Position numbers and translations under genes: made by a program. Shown in pieces: positions 47,328-56,427 of a DNA stretch of 64,000 nt (position 1 is its first letter; every line of letters starts with the position of its first letter). Source of the DNA: Chromobacterium phragmitis. GTDB taxonomy: Bacteria; Pseudomonadota; Gammaproteobacteria; Burkholderiales; Chromobacteriaceae. The stretch lies in NCBI RefSeq assembly GCF_003325475.1, contig NZ_CP029495.1, forward strand, positions 2,418,001-2,482,000, given 5' to 3'. The notes under the pieces are model-generated. The model saw nothing but the letters and a program-made list of their open reading frames with translations, was not told where the DNA came from and ran no database searches.

Positions 47328-47636
47328 GTGGAGGCAATGATTCTGTGGATTGTTTTGCCCCACATGATCTATTTCATGTTGACCCTGCTGCGGGAAAAAC
47401 CGAGGACAACGGGCTTGGATCGCGGCATTTACCTATGGTTGCCGATTCTTTCCATGGGCTTGGGGGTGTTGGCCTATGGCGTTGCCAGCATATCCAATGA
47501 CTGGGGAATCGCCGGCGCGTACATACCGTTTTTCTTGGGATTGCTCGGTGGAGTCAGTTTGCTCAGCGGTGGCTTCTTCCTATTTCTGAGCTGGGGATTC
47601 CGTCAGTTGCGAGGAGAGGAGCACCGGAATGGTTGA
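47328..47636 (+). CDS. Small three-helix membrane protein between tssF and tssG
   Basis: A 102-residue protein with three predicted transmembrane helices (about residues 4-20, 36-55 and 64-90) and a charged C-terminus. It matches no T6SS component that I know. The GTG start has no strong ribosome site, and the end overlaps the tssG start by 8 bases, which suggests coupling. Its sequence is less GC-rich than its neighbours. It could be a membrane-acting immunity or assembly factor, or a neutral insertion. Confidence 0.65.
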   Translation: MEAMILWIVLPHMIYFMLTLLREKPRTTGLDRGIYLWLPILSMGLGVLAYGVASISNDWGIAGAYIPFFLGLLGGVSLLSGGFFLFLSWGFRQLRGEEHRNG

Positions 47637-48657
47637 GCCGACGGTTCTGAGCCAGCGGCCGCCGCGAGACCTGCAGCGCGAGCTCGCCGCCGACGCCAGC
47701 CAGTTCGGCTTCTTCCAGGCCGCGCGCATTCTCGGCCTGGGGGCCCGCAAGCGCCCGGACTCGCGGCGCGGACGGTTGCCGGAGCGGCTGCGTTTCCGCA
47801 CGCTGGCGTCCTTGTCCTTCCCCGCCAGCGAGCTGACCGGCTACAAGCCGGCGGCGGAAGAGAGCGACGCCGCGGACGAGATGACCATCAGCTTCATGGG
47901 TCTCACCGGGCCGAGCGGGGCGCTGCCCACCGCGTATACCGAGCTGTTGCTGGAGCGCCGCCAGCGTCATCGCGACGACACCATGCACGCGTTTTTCGAT
48001 GTGTTCAGCCATCGCGCCGCGTCGCTGTTTTTCGAAGCCTGGTGCAAGTACCGCAGCTGGATCAATGTGGAAGCCGGCGAGCGCGACGGCTTCACCCGCA
48101 ACCTGCTGGATCTGGGCGGCGTGGGCCTGTCTCAACTGCGGCAGCAGATGGGGCCGGGCGCGGAGCTGGATGAGCGCATGTTCGTCTACTACGCCGGCCT
48201 GCTCAGCCAGAAGCCTTTGTCGGCGCAGTCGCTGCTGACGCTGGTGGAGGGTTTTTTCGGCGTGTCTGCCACGCTGGAGCAATTCGCCGGCCAATGGCTG
48301 CGGGTGCCGGTCGAAGAGCAGAGCCAGCTGGGCGCGGCAGGCTGCGAGCTGGGCATGTCGGCTTTCGCCGGCGATCGCATCTGGGACCGCCAGACCAAGC
48401 TCAAGCTGAGGCTGGGACCGCTGCGCCGCGCCCAGTTCGACTCGCTGCAGCCGCACGCCGCCGGCGCGCAGGCGCTGCGGGCGCTGATGAAGTACGCGCT
48501 GGGCCACGGCCTGGCCGCCGAGGTGTGCCTGGTATTGGATCGGCGCGACGTGGCGCCGGCCCAGCTGGGCTCCGCCGCGCTGAGCCTGGGGGGAGACAGC
48601 TGGATGGGCCGTCCGCCGGGCGATCCCGACGATATGCGCTACACGCTGCTGGAATGA
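47629..48657 (+). CDS. tssG: T6SS baseplate subunit TssG
   Basis: A 342-residue baseplate protein that pairs with TssF in the wedge. The FGFFQAARIL segment (about residues 24-33), MTISFMGLTGPSGALPTAYTELL and the RHRDDTMHAFFDVFSHR stretch are diagnostic. Confidence 0.95.
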   Translation: MVEPTVLSQRPPRDLQRELAADASQFGFFQAARILGLGARKRPDSRRGRLPERLRFRTLASLSFPASELTGYKPAAEESDAADEMTISFMGLTGPSGALPTAYTELLLERRQRHRDDTMHAFFDVFSHRAASLFFEAWCKYRSWINVEAGERDGFTRNLLDLGGVGLSQLRQQMGPGAELDERMFVYYAGLLSQKPLSAQSLLTLVEGFFGVSATLEQFAGQWLRVPVEEQSQLGAAGCELGMSAFAGDRIWDRQTKLKLRLGPLRRAQFDSLQPHAAGAQALRALMKYALGHGLAAEVCLVLDRRDVAPAQLGSAALSLGGDSWMGRPPGDPDDMRYTLLE

Positions 48658-48673
48658 GGAGGGGCACGAGGCC

Positions 48674-49381
48674 ATGAGCATACTCAAGCGCTTGCTGGAT
48701 CGCCGAAAATCGGCTGAATTAAGCGTGAGCCGCGGCGAAACGCCGCCGGAGCTCGCGGCCGCGGCGGATGCCCTGCAGCGCGAGGATTGGCCTCGGGCGC
48801 TTCGTCTGGCGCAGCCGCACCTGGAGGCGAAGCCGGCCGCGCTGCGCGCCGACGCCTATCGGCTGTGCGCGCTGGCCACCAGCCGACAGGCGCAGTGGTG
48901 CACGGCGTTTGCCTGCTGGCAGAAGCTGTTCGAGCTGGAGCCTTCCGCCCACAACGCCTTGCAGCTGGCCAGCGCGTCGGTGATGGCGGGGGAGGTGGAG
49001 CGGGGCAAGGCTTGGTTGATGAAGTTCGACGAGATCAACCGCGCCAGCCGCGAGTTTTCCTGCGCGGCGGCCTATGTCAATTTCATTTCCGCGCTGGCCC
49101 AGGCCGGCCACGCGCGCGAGACGCTGCCCTACCTGACCTGGCTGCGCGAGCTGTACCGCCAGCTGAAGATCACCGACGACAGTTTCCTGCATCAGCGCGG
49201 CGTGCCGTTCTTCGCGGTTTTTCTGGAGAACAGCTGGCCCCTGCTGTTGCAATGCCTGAACGAGACGCAAGTCCGGGAATGGTACGGCGCGATGCTGGCC
49301 GACCTGGACGACGATGGTTGCGCGGCGCTGCGCGGCTGGCTGGACGAGATGATGCCGGCCGCCGCCGCCAACGACGAATGA
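48674..49381 (+). CDS. TPR-like protein between tssG and tssH, function unknown
   Basis: A 235-residue, all-helical protein without signal peptide or membrane helix. The spacing of Ala/Leu-rich helices (LQREDWPRALRLAQPHLEAKPA; LCALATSRQAQWCTAFACWQKLFELEPS) resembles tetratricopeptide repeats. I do not recognise it as a named T6SS component. The gene is 16 bases after tssG and 38 before tssH, so it is co-transcribed. A scaffold or chaperone role is plausible. Confidence 0.65.
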   Translation: MSILKRLLDRRKSAELSVSRGETPPELAAAADALQREDWPRALRLAQPHLEAKPAALRADAYRLCALATSRQAQWCTAFACWQKLFELEPSAHNALQLASASVMAGEVERGKAWLMKFDEINRASREFSCAAAYVNFISALAQAGHARETLPYLTWLRELYRQLKITDDSFLHQRGVPFFAVFLENSWPLLLQCLNETQVREWYGAMLADLDDDGCAALRGWLDEMMPAAAANDE

Positions 49382-49419
49382 TTTGACCTTACATCTTTGA
49401 ATAGAACGAGTATCCGCAT

Positions 49420-52056
49420 ATGTCCGTATCGCTGAAATCCCTGATAGACCGGCTGACGCCCACCGCGCGCCAGGCCATCGAGCAGGCCGCCAGCCGCGCG
49501 CTGGCCCGCACGCACTTCGAGATCGAGATCGAGCATGTGCTGTTGTCCATGTTCGACCAGGACGACAACGCCGCGCTGGCGGCGCTGCGCGCGTTGGGCG
49601 CCGACTTGTCCCGCGTCGAGCGCGAGCTGGACGCGGCGCTGGACAACTTCCGCAGCGGCAATACCCGCAACCCGGTGCTGTCCTCATGGCTGCCCAAGTG
49701 GCTGGAGAAGGGCTGGCTGTTGGCCAGCGCCGAACACGGGCAGGACAACGTCTCCACGCTGGACCTGTTGCTGGCGCTGTGGCAGGACGATGCGCTCAAG
49801 GGCGCGCTGCAGTCCGGTTCGCCGGCCCTGGCCCGCCAGGACGCCGGCAGGCTGCAAGGCGCTTACGCGGCGCTGCGCCAGCACGGGGGGGAAACGGCCG
49901 GCGGCGACGGGCAGCCGGCGGCGGATGAAGACGAAGGCGGCCAGCCGGCCGCGCCGCAGGCCAAGCGCGGCGGCGCCGCGCTGGACAAGTACACGATAGA
50001 CCTGACCGCGCAGGCCAAGGCCGGCAAGATCGACCCCATCCTGGGCCGCGATGTCGAAATCCGCCAGATGATAGACATCCTGATGCGCCGCCGGCAGAAC
50101 AACCCCATCCTCACCGGCGAGCCAGGCGTGGGCAAGACCGCGGTGGTGGAAGGGCTGGCGCGCAAGATCGTGCTGGGCGAGGTGCCGCCGGTGCTGGCCG
50201 GCGTCGCGCTGCGCACGCTGGACCTGGGCCTGCTGCAGGCCGGGGCCAGCGTCAAGGGCGAATTCGAAAACCGCCTGCGCCAGGTCATCGACGAGGTCAA
50301 GGCCAGCCCGGTGCCCATCATTCTGTTCATCGATGAGGCGCACACCCTGATCGGTGCCGGCGGCGCGGCCGGCCAGAACGACGCGGCCAACCTGCTGAAG
50401 CCGGCGCTGGCGCGCGGCGAGCTGCGCACCATCGCGGCCACCACCTGGGCCGAGTACAAGAAATACTTCGAGAAAGACGCCGCGCTGGCGCGCCGTTTCC
50501 AGGTGGTGAAGGTGGAAGAGCCGGCGCCGGAAATCGCCGTGCAGATGGTGCGCGGCCTGACCGACGCGATGGCCAAGCACCACAAGGTGGAAATCCTCAA
50601 CGAGGCGGTGGCGGCCGCCGTGCAGCTGTCCAGCCGCTACATCGCCGGCCGCCAGCTGCCTGACAAGGCCATCAGCGTGCTCGACACCGCCTGCGCCCGC
50701 GTCGCGCTGTCGCGCGCCGGCAAGCCGGGCCCGATCGAGGACGTGTCGGTGCTGATCGCCAACATCGACCGCGAAGTCGCCGCGCTGGAGCGCGAAGAAG
50801 GCCACGCCGACCGCATCGCCGAGCTGCAGTCGCAACGCGCGGAACTGGAACAGGACCTGGCCGCGCTGCATGCCGCCTGGGAGACGCAGCAGAAGCTGAT
50901 CGAGGAGATCGACGAACTGAAGGCGGCCAAGGACGAAGCCAAGCCGGCCAAGGGCAAGAAGATCAGCCCGCTGCAGGCCAAGCGCAAGGAGCTGCGCGAG
51001 CTGCAGAAGACCCAGCCGCTGGCTTTCGAGTGCGTGGACGAGAGCGTGATCGCCGACGTGATTTCCGGCTGGACCGGCATCCCGCTGGGCCGCATGGTCA
51101 GCAACGAGCTGGCGCAGGTGCAGCGGCTGGCCACGCTGCTGGCCGAGCGCGTCATCGGCCAGGACCACGCGCTGGAGCAGATCGCCGAGCGGGTGCAGAT
51201 CGCCAAGGCCAATCTGGAGGACCCGGGCAAGCCCAAGGGCGTGTTCCTGCTGGTGGGCCCGTCCGGCGTCGGCAAGACCGAGACCGCGCTGGCGCTGGCC
51301 GAAGCCTTGTACGGCGGCGAGCGCAACCTGATCACCATCAATATGTCGGAATACCAGGAAGCGCACAGCGTGTCCGGCCTGAAGGGCTCGCCGCCGGGCT
51401 ATGTCGGTTACGGCGAGGGCGGCGTGCTGACCGAGGCCGTGCGCCGCAAGCCGTACTCGGTGGTACTGCTGGACGAAGTGGAAAAAGCGCATCCGGACGT
51501 GCTGGAGCTGTTTTTCCAGGTGTTCGACAAGGGTGTGCTGGAGGATAGCGAAGGCCGCGAGGTGGACTTCAAGAACACCATCATCCTGTTGACCTCCAAC
51601 GCCGGCACCGAGCTGGTGATGCGCGCCTGCGAACATGGCGTGACGGTGGAAGAGGAAACCCGCGATCCGACCGCGGACGACTTGGTGGAAATCCTGCGCC
51701 CGACGTTGCAGAAAACCTTCAAGCCGGCCTTCCTCGGCCGGCTGACCATCGTGCCTTACTTCCCGATCAGCGACGACGTGCTGCGCGCCATCGTCGGCCT
51801 GAAGCTGGGCAAGATCCGCCAGCGCATCGCCGACAATCACGGCGCCCAGGTGGAGTTCCCGGAGGAGTTGGCGGAGCAGATGGCCGCGCGTTGCATGGAC
51901 GTGGACAGCGGCGCCCGCAACGCCGACGCCATCCTCACCTGCACGCTGCTGGCGCAGATCTCCAACGACCTGTTGGCGCGGATGGCCAGCGGGCGTCCGG
52001 TGAAGAAGATCGCCGTCGCGCTGAAGGGCGAGCAGGTCAAGGTGAGAGTGAGTTAA
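49420..52056 (+). CDS. clpV: T6SS sheath-disassembly ATPase TssH (ClpV)
   Basis: An 878-residue Clp/Hsp100 ATPase. It has an N-terminal Clp-N domain (about residues 1-150), a first AAA+ domain with Walker A GEPGVGKT (about 233-240), a middle coiled coil (about 445-530) and a second AAA+ domain with GPSGVGKT (about 612-619). It extracts contracted TssB/TssC sheath for reuse. The Clp-N domain and T6SS context separate it from ClpB. Confidence 0.96.
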   Translation: MSVSLKSLIDRLTPTARQAIEQAASRALARTHFEIEIEHVLLSMFDQDDNAALAALRALGADLSRVERELDAALDNFRSGNTRNPVLSSWLPKWLEKGWLLASAEHGQDNVSTLDLLLALWQDDALKGALQSGSPALARQDAGRLQGAYAALRQHGGETAGGDGQPAADEDEGGQPAAPQAKRGGAALDKYTIDLTAQAKAGKIDPILGRDVEIRQMIDILMRRRQNNPILTGEPGVGKTAVVEGLARKIVLGEVPPVLAGVALRTLDLGLLQAGASVKGEFENRLRQVIDEVKASPVPIILFIDEAHTLIGAGGAAGQNDAANLLKPALARGELRTIAATTWAEYKKYFEKDAALARRFQVVKVEEPAPEIAVQMVRGLTDAMAKHHKVEILNEAVAAAVQLSSRYIAGRQLPDKAISVLDTACARVALSRAGKPGPIEDVSVLIANIDREVAALEREEGHADRIAELQSQRAELEQDLAALHAAWETQQKLIEEIDELKAAKDEAKPAKGKKISPLQAKRKELRELQKTQPLAFECVDESVIADVISGWTGIPLGRMVSNELAQVQRLATLLAERVIGQDHALEQIAERVQIAKANLEDPGKPKGVFLLVGPSGVGKTETALALAEALYGGERNLITINMSEYQEAHSVSGLKGSPPGYVGYGEGGVLTEAVRRKPYSVVLLDEVEKAHPDVLELFFQVFDKGVLEDSEGREVDFKNTIILLTSNAGTELVMRACEHGVTVEEETRDPTADDLVEILRPTLQKTFKPAFLGRLTIVPYFPISDDVLRAIVGLKLGKIRQRIADNHGAQVEFPEELAEQMAARCMDVDSGARNADAILTCTLLAQISNDLLARMASGRPVKKIAVALKGEQVKVRVS

Positions 52057-52068
52057 GGAGCATTCGCG

Positions 52069-53505
52069 ATGTGGAGAATGTTGGGCCTGTTCGGCGGCGT
52101 CACCATCGGCTGGTGGGCGCTGCTGTGGCTGGCGCTGCCGCAGAGCTGGCAGCGGATCAGCCCGTCGGCCATCTTGATGCTGCACCTGGGGCCGCCGATG
52201 CTGCTCAGCGTCTGCGTCAAGCTGTGGACGTATTTGAAGGAGAAGCGCGCGGCGGACGAGGCCAGGCAGCAGGAGGAGCGAGCCGAGACCGAGCGCAACG
52301 ACAAGCGCGAGGCGGCGCGCGCCCAGCATGCCGCGGCTTTGCTGGAGCGCCAGCGCGCGGTGGCATGCCGCTGGCTGTGGACGGCTGCCGCGCCGGCCAA
52401 GGATGAGCCATTCTGGCTGGCAGAGATGGCTGACGGCGCGCATTGGCTGGCATTGGACAGGGTAGAGGTGGAATCCGGCGAGGCGATGGACGCGCTGTCG
52501 CCGCATCTGTCCGAGATGCTGTCCGGCCTCTACGCCGAAGCGCCGGGGGCGGCCTGGTTGCCGCTGTACTTGGAGCCGATGCGGCAGGTGCCGGGCGTGG
52601 AGCAGCTGGCGCGGGTGAAGGAGCTGAAGCTGCAAGCGGTGGCGGAGACGATGGGCGGCGACGTCCACGTCGGCGGCGATTGCCGCTTCTTGCCGGGAAG
52701 CGGGCTGCTGGCCGACCGCGTGCTGCAAGTGCTGCAGCAGGACCCGGAACTGCCGGGCCTGGTAGTGATGGCGGCCGATGCGCCGCTGGCCGAGCGGGAC
52801 GATGACGACGACTGGGGCGATGTCGATCCGGAGCTGAGCCAGCGCCGTCGCTGGATAGGCGAGCCGGGAATGGCCGTGGTGGCCATGCTGTTCCTGCGCG
52901 ACAGTCTGGCCGCGCCGGCGGAGCCGGAACAGGAAGCCGAGGACGCGGACCCGTACCAGCCTTACTGGGAGAAGGACTTCGCCGGCCCGGCCGCCGGCTG
53001 GGGCGTGGTGCCGCCCAGCCAGCAGGCCAGCCTGGCCCGGCTGCCGCGGCTGGCCATCCTGTCGCAGTCCAGCTCGGTGAGCCTGGCGCAGGACAAGGCG
53101 CTGCAACTGGCGCGCAGCCTGCAGCCGGTGCTGGACAACGCCTTGGTCAACGCCTCGCTGCTGGACTATCCGTTCAGCCCGGAAGAGGCCAAGCCGGAAA
53201 ACAACCAGGCGTCCAGCCTGGCCTGGCTGTGCCACAACAGCGGCCAGATCGACGTCGGCGGCGTGCGGCTGGCGGCCATCGCCACCGCGCTGTCCCGCCA
53301 TCAAGTGGAGCTGCATCCGATAGACGAGGCGAGCAACGTGGTGCGCGAGTGGGGCGACGCCGGCGCGGCGACGCCGATGTTGCTGGCCGCGGCGGCGGTC
53401 AGCCATTGCGCGCGCTTGCAGGCGCCTGCCGCGATTACCCATTTCCATGATGAGCTGGTGTCCCTGGCGATGGCCAGGCCGCCGGCAGAGGAGGCGACAG
53501 CATGA
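52069..53505 (+). CDS. Membrane-anchored T6SS-cluster protein of unknown function
   Basis: A 478-residue protein with two hydrophobic segments near the N-terminus (about residues 4-22 and 33-50). A Lys/Glu/Arg/Ala-rich coiled coil (about 55-100) and a large soluble domain without obvious motifs follow. I do not recognise it. It lies 12 bases after tssH, and its stop overlaps the PAAR gene start by 4 bases, so it is part of the T6SS operon. The translational coupling suggests a link to PAAR loading or to the baseplate-membrane interface. Confidence 0.65.
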   Translation: MWRMLGLFGGVTIGWWALLWLALPQSWQRISPSAILMLHLGPPMLLSVCVKLWTYLKEKRAADEARQQEERAETERNDKREAARAQHAAALLERQRAVACRWLWTAAAPAKDEPFWLAEMADGAHWLALDRVEVESGEAMDALSPHLSEMLSGLYAEAPGAAWLPLYLEPMRQVPGVEQLARVKELKLQAVAETMGGDVHVGGDCRFLPGSGLLADRVLQVLQQDPELPGLVVMAADAPLAERDDDDDWGDVDPELSQRRRWIGEPGMAVVAMLFLRDSLAAPAEPEQEAEDADPYQPYWEKDFAGPAAGWGVVPPSQQASLARLPRLAILSQSSSVSLAQDKALQLARSLQPVLDNALVNASLLDYPFSPEEAKPENNQASSLAWLCHNSGQIDVGGVRLAAIATALSRHQVELHPIDEASNVVREWGDAGAATPMLLAAAAVSHCARLQAPAAITHFHDELVSLAMARPPAEEATA

Positions 53506-53765
53506 AGGCTGCAATCCGTTTGGGCGACCCGACCGACCACGGCGGCAAGGTGGTGAGCGCCGCCTCGTCCACCGCGCTGTTCGGCAAGCAGGTGGCTTGC
53601 GTCGGCGATGCCGTCACCTGCCCGCAGCAGGGCCACGTCAACTGCACCATCGTCGAAGGCGACGGCGGCTGGCTGGTCGGCGGCAAGGCGGTGGCGCTGG
53701 ACGGCCACAAGGTCAGTTGCGGCGCCACGCTGATTTCCACGCTGCCCCAGGTCAGCAAGGGTTAG
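53502..53765 (+). CDS. PAAR-domain spike-tip protein
   Basis: An 87-residue stand-alone PAAR protein that sharpens the VgrG tip and can carry cargo. The start KAAIRLGDPTDHGGKVVSA, the central CPQQGHVNC and the final LDGHKVSCGATLIST hold the His and Cys residues expected to bind zinc at the cone tip. There is no effector extension. It lies between the unknown 478-residue gene and tssA. Confidence 0.94.
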   Translation: MKAAIRLGDPTDHGGKVVSAASSTALFGKQVACVGDAVTCPQQGHVNCTIVEGDGGWLVGGKAVALDGHKVSCGATLISTLPQVSKG

Positions 53766-53774
53766 AGAAAGCAT

Positions 53775-54860
53775 ATGGATCAAAGCATTGAACAGCTGAT
53801 GCAGCCGGTGAGCCCGGCCGCGCCGGCCGGGGAAGACCTAGCCTACTCCCTGGTCTTCGACCAGATTCGCGAAGCCCGCCGCAGCGACGACCCGTCGCTG
53901 GCGATGGGCGATTGGGAACAGTCGTTGAAAACGGCCGAATGGCCGCAGGTCATCCGCTTGTGCGAAGACGCGCTGACGAACAAGAGCAAGGACTTGCAGC
54001 TTCTGGCCTGGTACGCCGAGGCTCAGACCCAGGTCAACGGCGTGGCCGGCCTGGCGCGCGGTTTGGCGCTGGCGGGCGGCTGGCTGAGGAATTTCTGGGA
54101 GAACGGTTATCCGGAACTGGATCCGCATGATCTGGACGAGCGGGTGGCCAAGCTGGAGTGGATGAACCAGCAGCTGGGCAACGCCTTGCGCAACGTGCCG
54201 CTGACCAAGCCGGAGTTCGGCGGTTATAGCTGGCACCAGTGGCAGCAGTCGCGCGATGTGGAAAACCTGGGCTTGAAGGACGGCGAGGCGCGGGATGCGG
54301 CCATCGCCGAGGGCAAGCTCAGCGGCGACGCCTTCGAAAAGTCAGCCACCCAGTCCGGGCACGGTTGGTTCCAGGCCAAGGCCGAAGAGCTGGTGGCGCT
54401 GCTGACCGCCTACGAGGAACTGGACGCGCTGGTGGACCAGCGCTTCGGCTCGGCCGGACCCAGCCTGGCCGACATCCGCAACGCCATCTACGCCTGCCAG
54501 GACCTGGTGCTGCGCTACCGCCAGCAATTCGCCGTCAACCAGCCGGCAGCCGCGCCGCAGCGGCCGCCCGTCGAGGAAAGCAAGCCCGTGAGCCAAGCCA
54601 TGCCCAGCCCGGTCCATACCGCTGTTCCTGCCAGCGCCTTCAACGGCCAGATCCGCAGCCGCCAGGAAGCGGTGACCGCCCTGACCGAGGTGGCGCGCTA
54701 CTTCCGACACAACGAGCCGCACAGCCCGGTGGCGTTGCTGGCCGAGCGCGCCGCGCGCTGGGCCGAGATGAGCCTGGAGGAATGGCTGCAGCATGTGGTG
54801 AAGGACAGCGGCACGCTGAGCCAGTTGCAGGAGCTGCTGGACGTGCGCCAGGGCGAATAA
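53775..54860 (+). CDS. tssA: T6SS cap/assembly subunit TssA
   Basis: A 361-residue protein with an N-terminal ImpA domain (about residues 5-130: LMQPVSPAAPAGEDLAYSLVFDQI near the start) and a C-terminal domain. A Pro-rich linker (about 255-285) joins them. The ending (SRQEAVTALTEVARYFRHNEPHSPVALLAERAARWAEMSLEEWL) is characteristic of the TssA C-terminal domain. It coordinates tube and sheath polymerisation. It is the last T6SS gene and is followed by a terminator. Confidence 0.93.
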   Translation: MDQSIEQLMQPVSPAAPAGEDLAYSLVFDQIREARRSDDPSLAMGDWEQSLKTAEWPQVIRLCEDALTNKSKDLQLLAWYAEAQTQVNGVAGLARGLALAGGWLRNFWENGYPELDPHDLDERVAKLEWMNQQLGNALRNVPLTKPEFGGYSWHQWQQSRDVENLGLKDGEARDAAIAEGKLSGDAFEKSATQSGHGWFQAKAEELVALLTAYEELDALVDQRFGSAGPSLADIRNAIYACQDLVLRYRQQFAVNQPAAAPQRPPVEESKPVSQAMPSPVHTAVPASAFNGQIRSRQEAVTALTEVARYFRHNEPHSPVALLAERAARWAEMSLEEWLQHVVKDSGTLSQLQELLDVRQGE

Positions 54861-54969
54861 GCGACGCCGCCCGCATGCCGCGTCTGCGGCGGAGAGCCGC
54901 GCGGGACGACGAGGTTTTGCCGCAGGCCCATACAGGACCAGCCGGCTGATGATATCGCCAGGCGACGCG

Positions 54970-55002
54970 AAACACGCGACCTATTCGGTCGCGTGTTTTT
55001 TT
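54970..55002 (+). terminator. Rho-independent terminator closing the T6SS operon
   Basis: Stem AACACGCGACC / GGTCGCGTGTT with a TATTC loop, followed by a run of T. It lies about 110 bases after the tssA stop. Confidence 0.9.
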
Positions 55003-55691
55003 ATCCGCGAGGGCATTCAGACCCATATCGATCAGCATGAGCCGGGCGCGCAAAGCGCGGTGTTTCCGCGTGGCCGGCGCAGGCCTTGAGCCGGGAAGCT
55101 TCGGCGATCTGTCCGCATCGGCATCGGGAGCGGCCGGCATTTTCGTCTTTGGGAAAGGCCCTTTGTCCTGTCGGACGGAGACGATTCGGCTCAATTTCTC
55201 TTGTATTGGCGCTTGTGGGCAGGGGAGGGGGCAAGCGTTTTGTGTCGGAGAAACGGCTTGATGAATTAAATAAACAATATATTGACGTTATATTTGGTCA
55301 ATATTTTTTATATTTAATATGTTTTATTTTGCAGTCCTTTTATTGATATTAATTTATCAAGTTGAATTTTAATGGTTTTTTTGAGTTGCGGGGAGTTGTG
55401 ACGAGTATGGATTTTATGATTTCAAATATTGATTATTTTCATTGCAAACAACAATTTGTATCTTTTTTGCCTCATCACATTTGTCATATTTTATTTTCCT
55501 TTTTTAATTTATGCCCATTGATGTAATTTAATGACGTTCACATTTTTATGGGCGCCGCGGCGAGACGAGGTCCCGGTAAAGCGTGGGCGATGTTGCTGAA
55601 GTCAGGTCGTTCTGTTGAAGGAAGTCAATTGGGGCGCGCCGCTGGCTGCGGACGCCGTTTTGCTCAAATCGTGAGAGTCAGGGGGCAGCGA
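55003..55691. other. Non-coding gap with AT-rich core before the furan/prenyl cluster
   Basis: About 690 bases without a credible gene; the short open frames at 55037-55346 lack any protein-like signal. From about 55262 to 55545 the DNA is strikingly AT-rich, against very GC-rich flanks. It contains long T-runs of the kind bound by H-NS-type silencers. It probably holds the promoter and control sites of the following operon. I could not choose one promoter with confidence; TTGTCA at 55481 with a weak TTAATT 17 bases on is one possibility. Confidence 0.6.
55279..55304. promoter_or_regulatory. Operator-like inverted repeat in the AT-rich gap
   Basis: Perfect 8-base arms ATATTGAC and GTCAATAT around a 10-base AT-rich spacer. 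The size fits a dimeric helix-turn-helix regulator site. It is about 390 bases upstream of the first gene of the cluster. Chance occurrence in AT-rich DNA cannot be excluded. Confidence 0.35.
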
Positions 55692-56417
55692 ATGAAGGTT
55701 CTGATCAGTCCTATCAGTACGGCGGAAGCGGTTGTGGCTTGGGAATGCGGCACGAACATCATCGATATCAAGAACATCAACGAGGGCTCGCTGGGGGCGA
55801 GCTTTCCCTGGATCATCCGCGAGGTGATCGCCCGCATCAACGACCCCAAGGTGGTGTTCAGCGCCACGCTGGGCGATCTGCCGCACAAGCCGGGCACCGC
55901 TTCGCTGGCGGCGCTGGGCGCGGTCAGCTGCGGCGTCAAATACGTCAAGGCCGGCCTGCACGGCTCCAAGGACGTGGCCGAGGGCGTGGAACTGATGAGC
56001 GCCGTGGTCCGCACCTGCAAGGACTTCGATCCATCCGTGACCGTGGTCACTGCCGGTTACGCCGATTACCAGCGTTTCGGCGGCCTGTCGCCGCAGCAAC
56101 TGGTGGAAATCGCCGCCGCGTCCAAGTCGGACATGGTGATGGTCGATACCTACATCAAGGACGGCAAATCGCTGTTCGACGCGCTGAACGAGCAGCAACT
56201 GGCCGAGTTCGTGCAACAGGCGCACGCCAAGGGCCTGAAGGTGGCGCTGGCTGGTTCTGTGCGCGCCGAGCACCTGGACGTGCTGGCGCGCATCGGCGCA
56301 GATGTGGTCGGCGTGCGCGGCGCGGTGTGCAGCGGATACGACCGGGGCACCACCATCGATCCGATCAAGGCGGAGCAGTTCATCAAGGCCGCCAACGCCA
56401 TCGCAGCAGCAGAGTGA
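55692..56417 (+). CDS. MfnB-like (5-formylfuran-3-yl)methyl phosphate synthase
   Basis: A 241-residue TIM-barrel protein closely resembling archaeal MfnB (DUF556). MfnB condenses two glyceraldehyde-3-phosphate molecules to 4-hydroxymethyl-2-furancarboxaldehyde phosphate in methanofuran biosynthesis. The catalytic Lys of the DIKN motif is at residue 27, the same number as in Methanocaldococcus MfnB. The second Lys of the IKDGK motif is at 156. Other matching stretches are EGSLGASFPW, FSATLGDLPHKPGT and ADVVGVRGAVC. I chose the ATG at 55692 with AGGGGG upstream. Bacterial homologues are best known from methylotrophs, but nothing else here suggests methylotrophy. Confidence 0.9.
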   Translation: MKVLISPISTAEAVVAWECGTNIIDIKNINEGSLGASFPWIIREVIARINDPKVVFSATLGDLPHKPGTASLAALGAVSCGVKYVKAGLHGSKDVAEGVELMSAVVRTCKDFDPSVTVVTAGYADYQRFGGLSPQQLVEIAAASKSDMVMVDTYIKDGKSLFDALNEQQLAEFVQQAHAKGLKVALAGSVRAEHLDVLARIGADVVGVRGAVCSGYDRGTTIDPIKAEQFIKAANAIAAAE

Positions 56418-56427
56418 CGGCGACATC

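Noticed and set aside
49684..53514. A 1276-codon open frame on the minus strand opposite tssH and its neighbours
   Set aside because: It is an antisense shadow of high-GC coding sequence. The opposite strand carries clear ClpV domains, and the antisense product is a low-complexity Arg/His/Gln-rich string without domains.
55037..55346. Two short plus-strand open frames (74 and 86 codons) between tssA and the furan/prenyl cluster
   Set aside because: They have no ribosome site and no protein-like composition, and they run into the AT-rich non-coding island.
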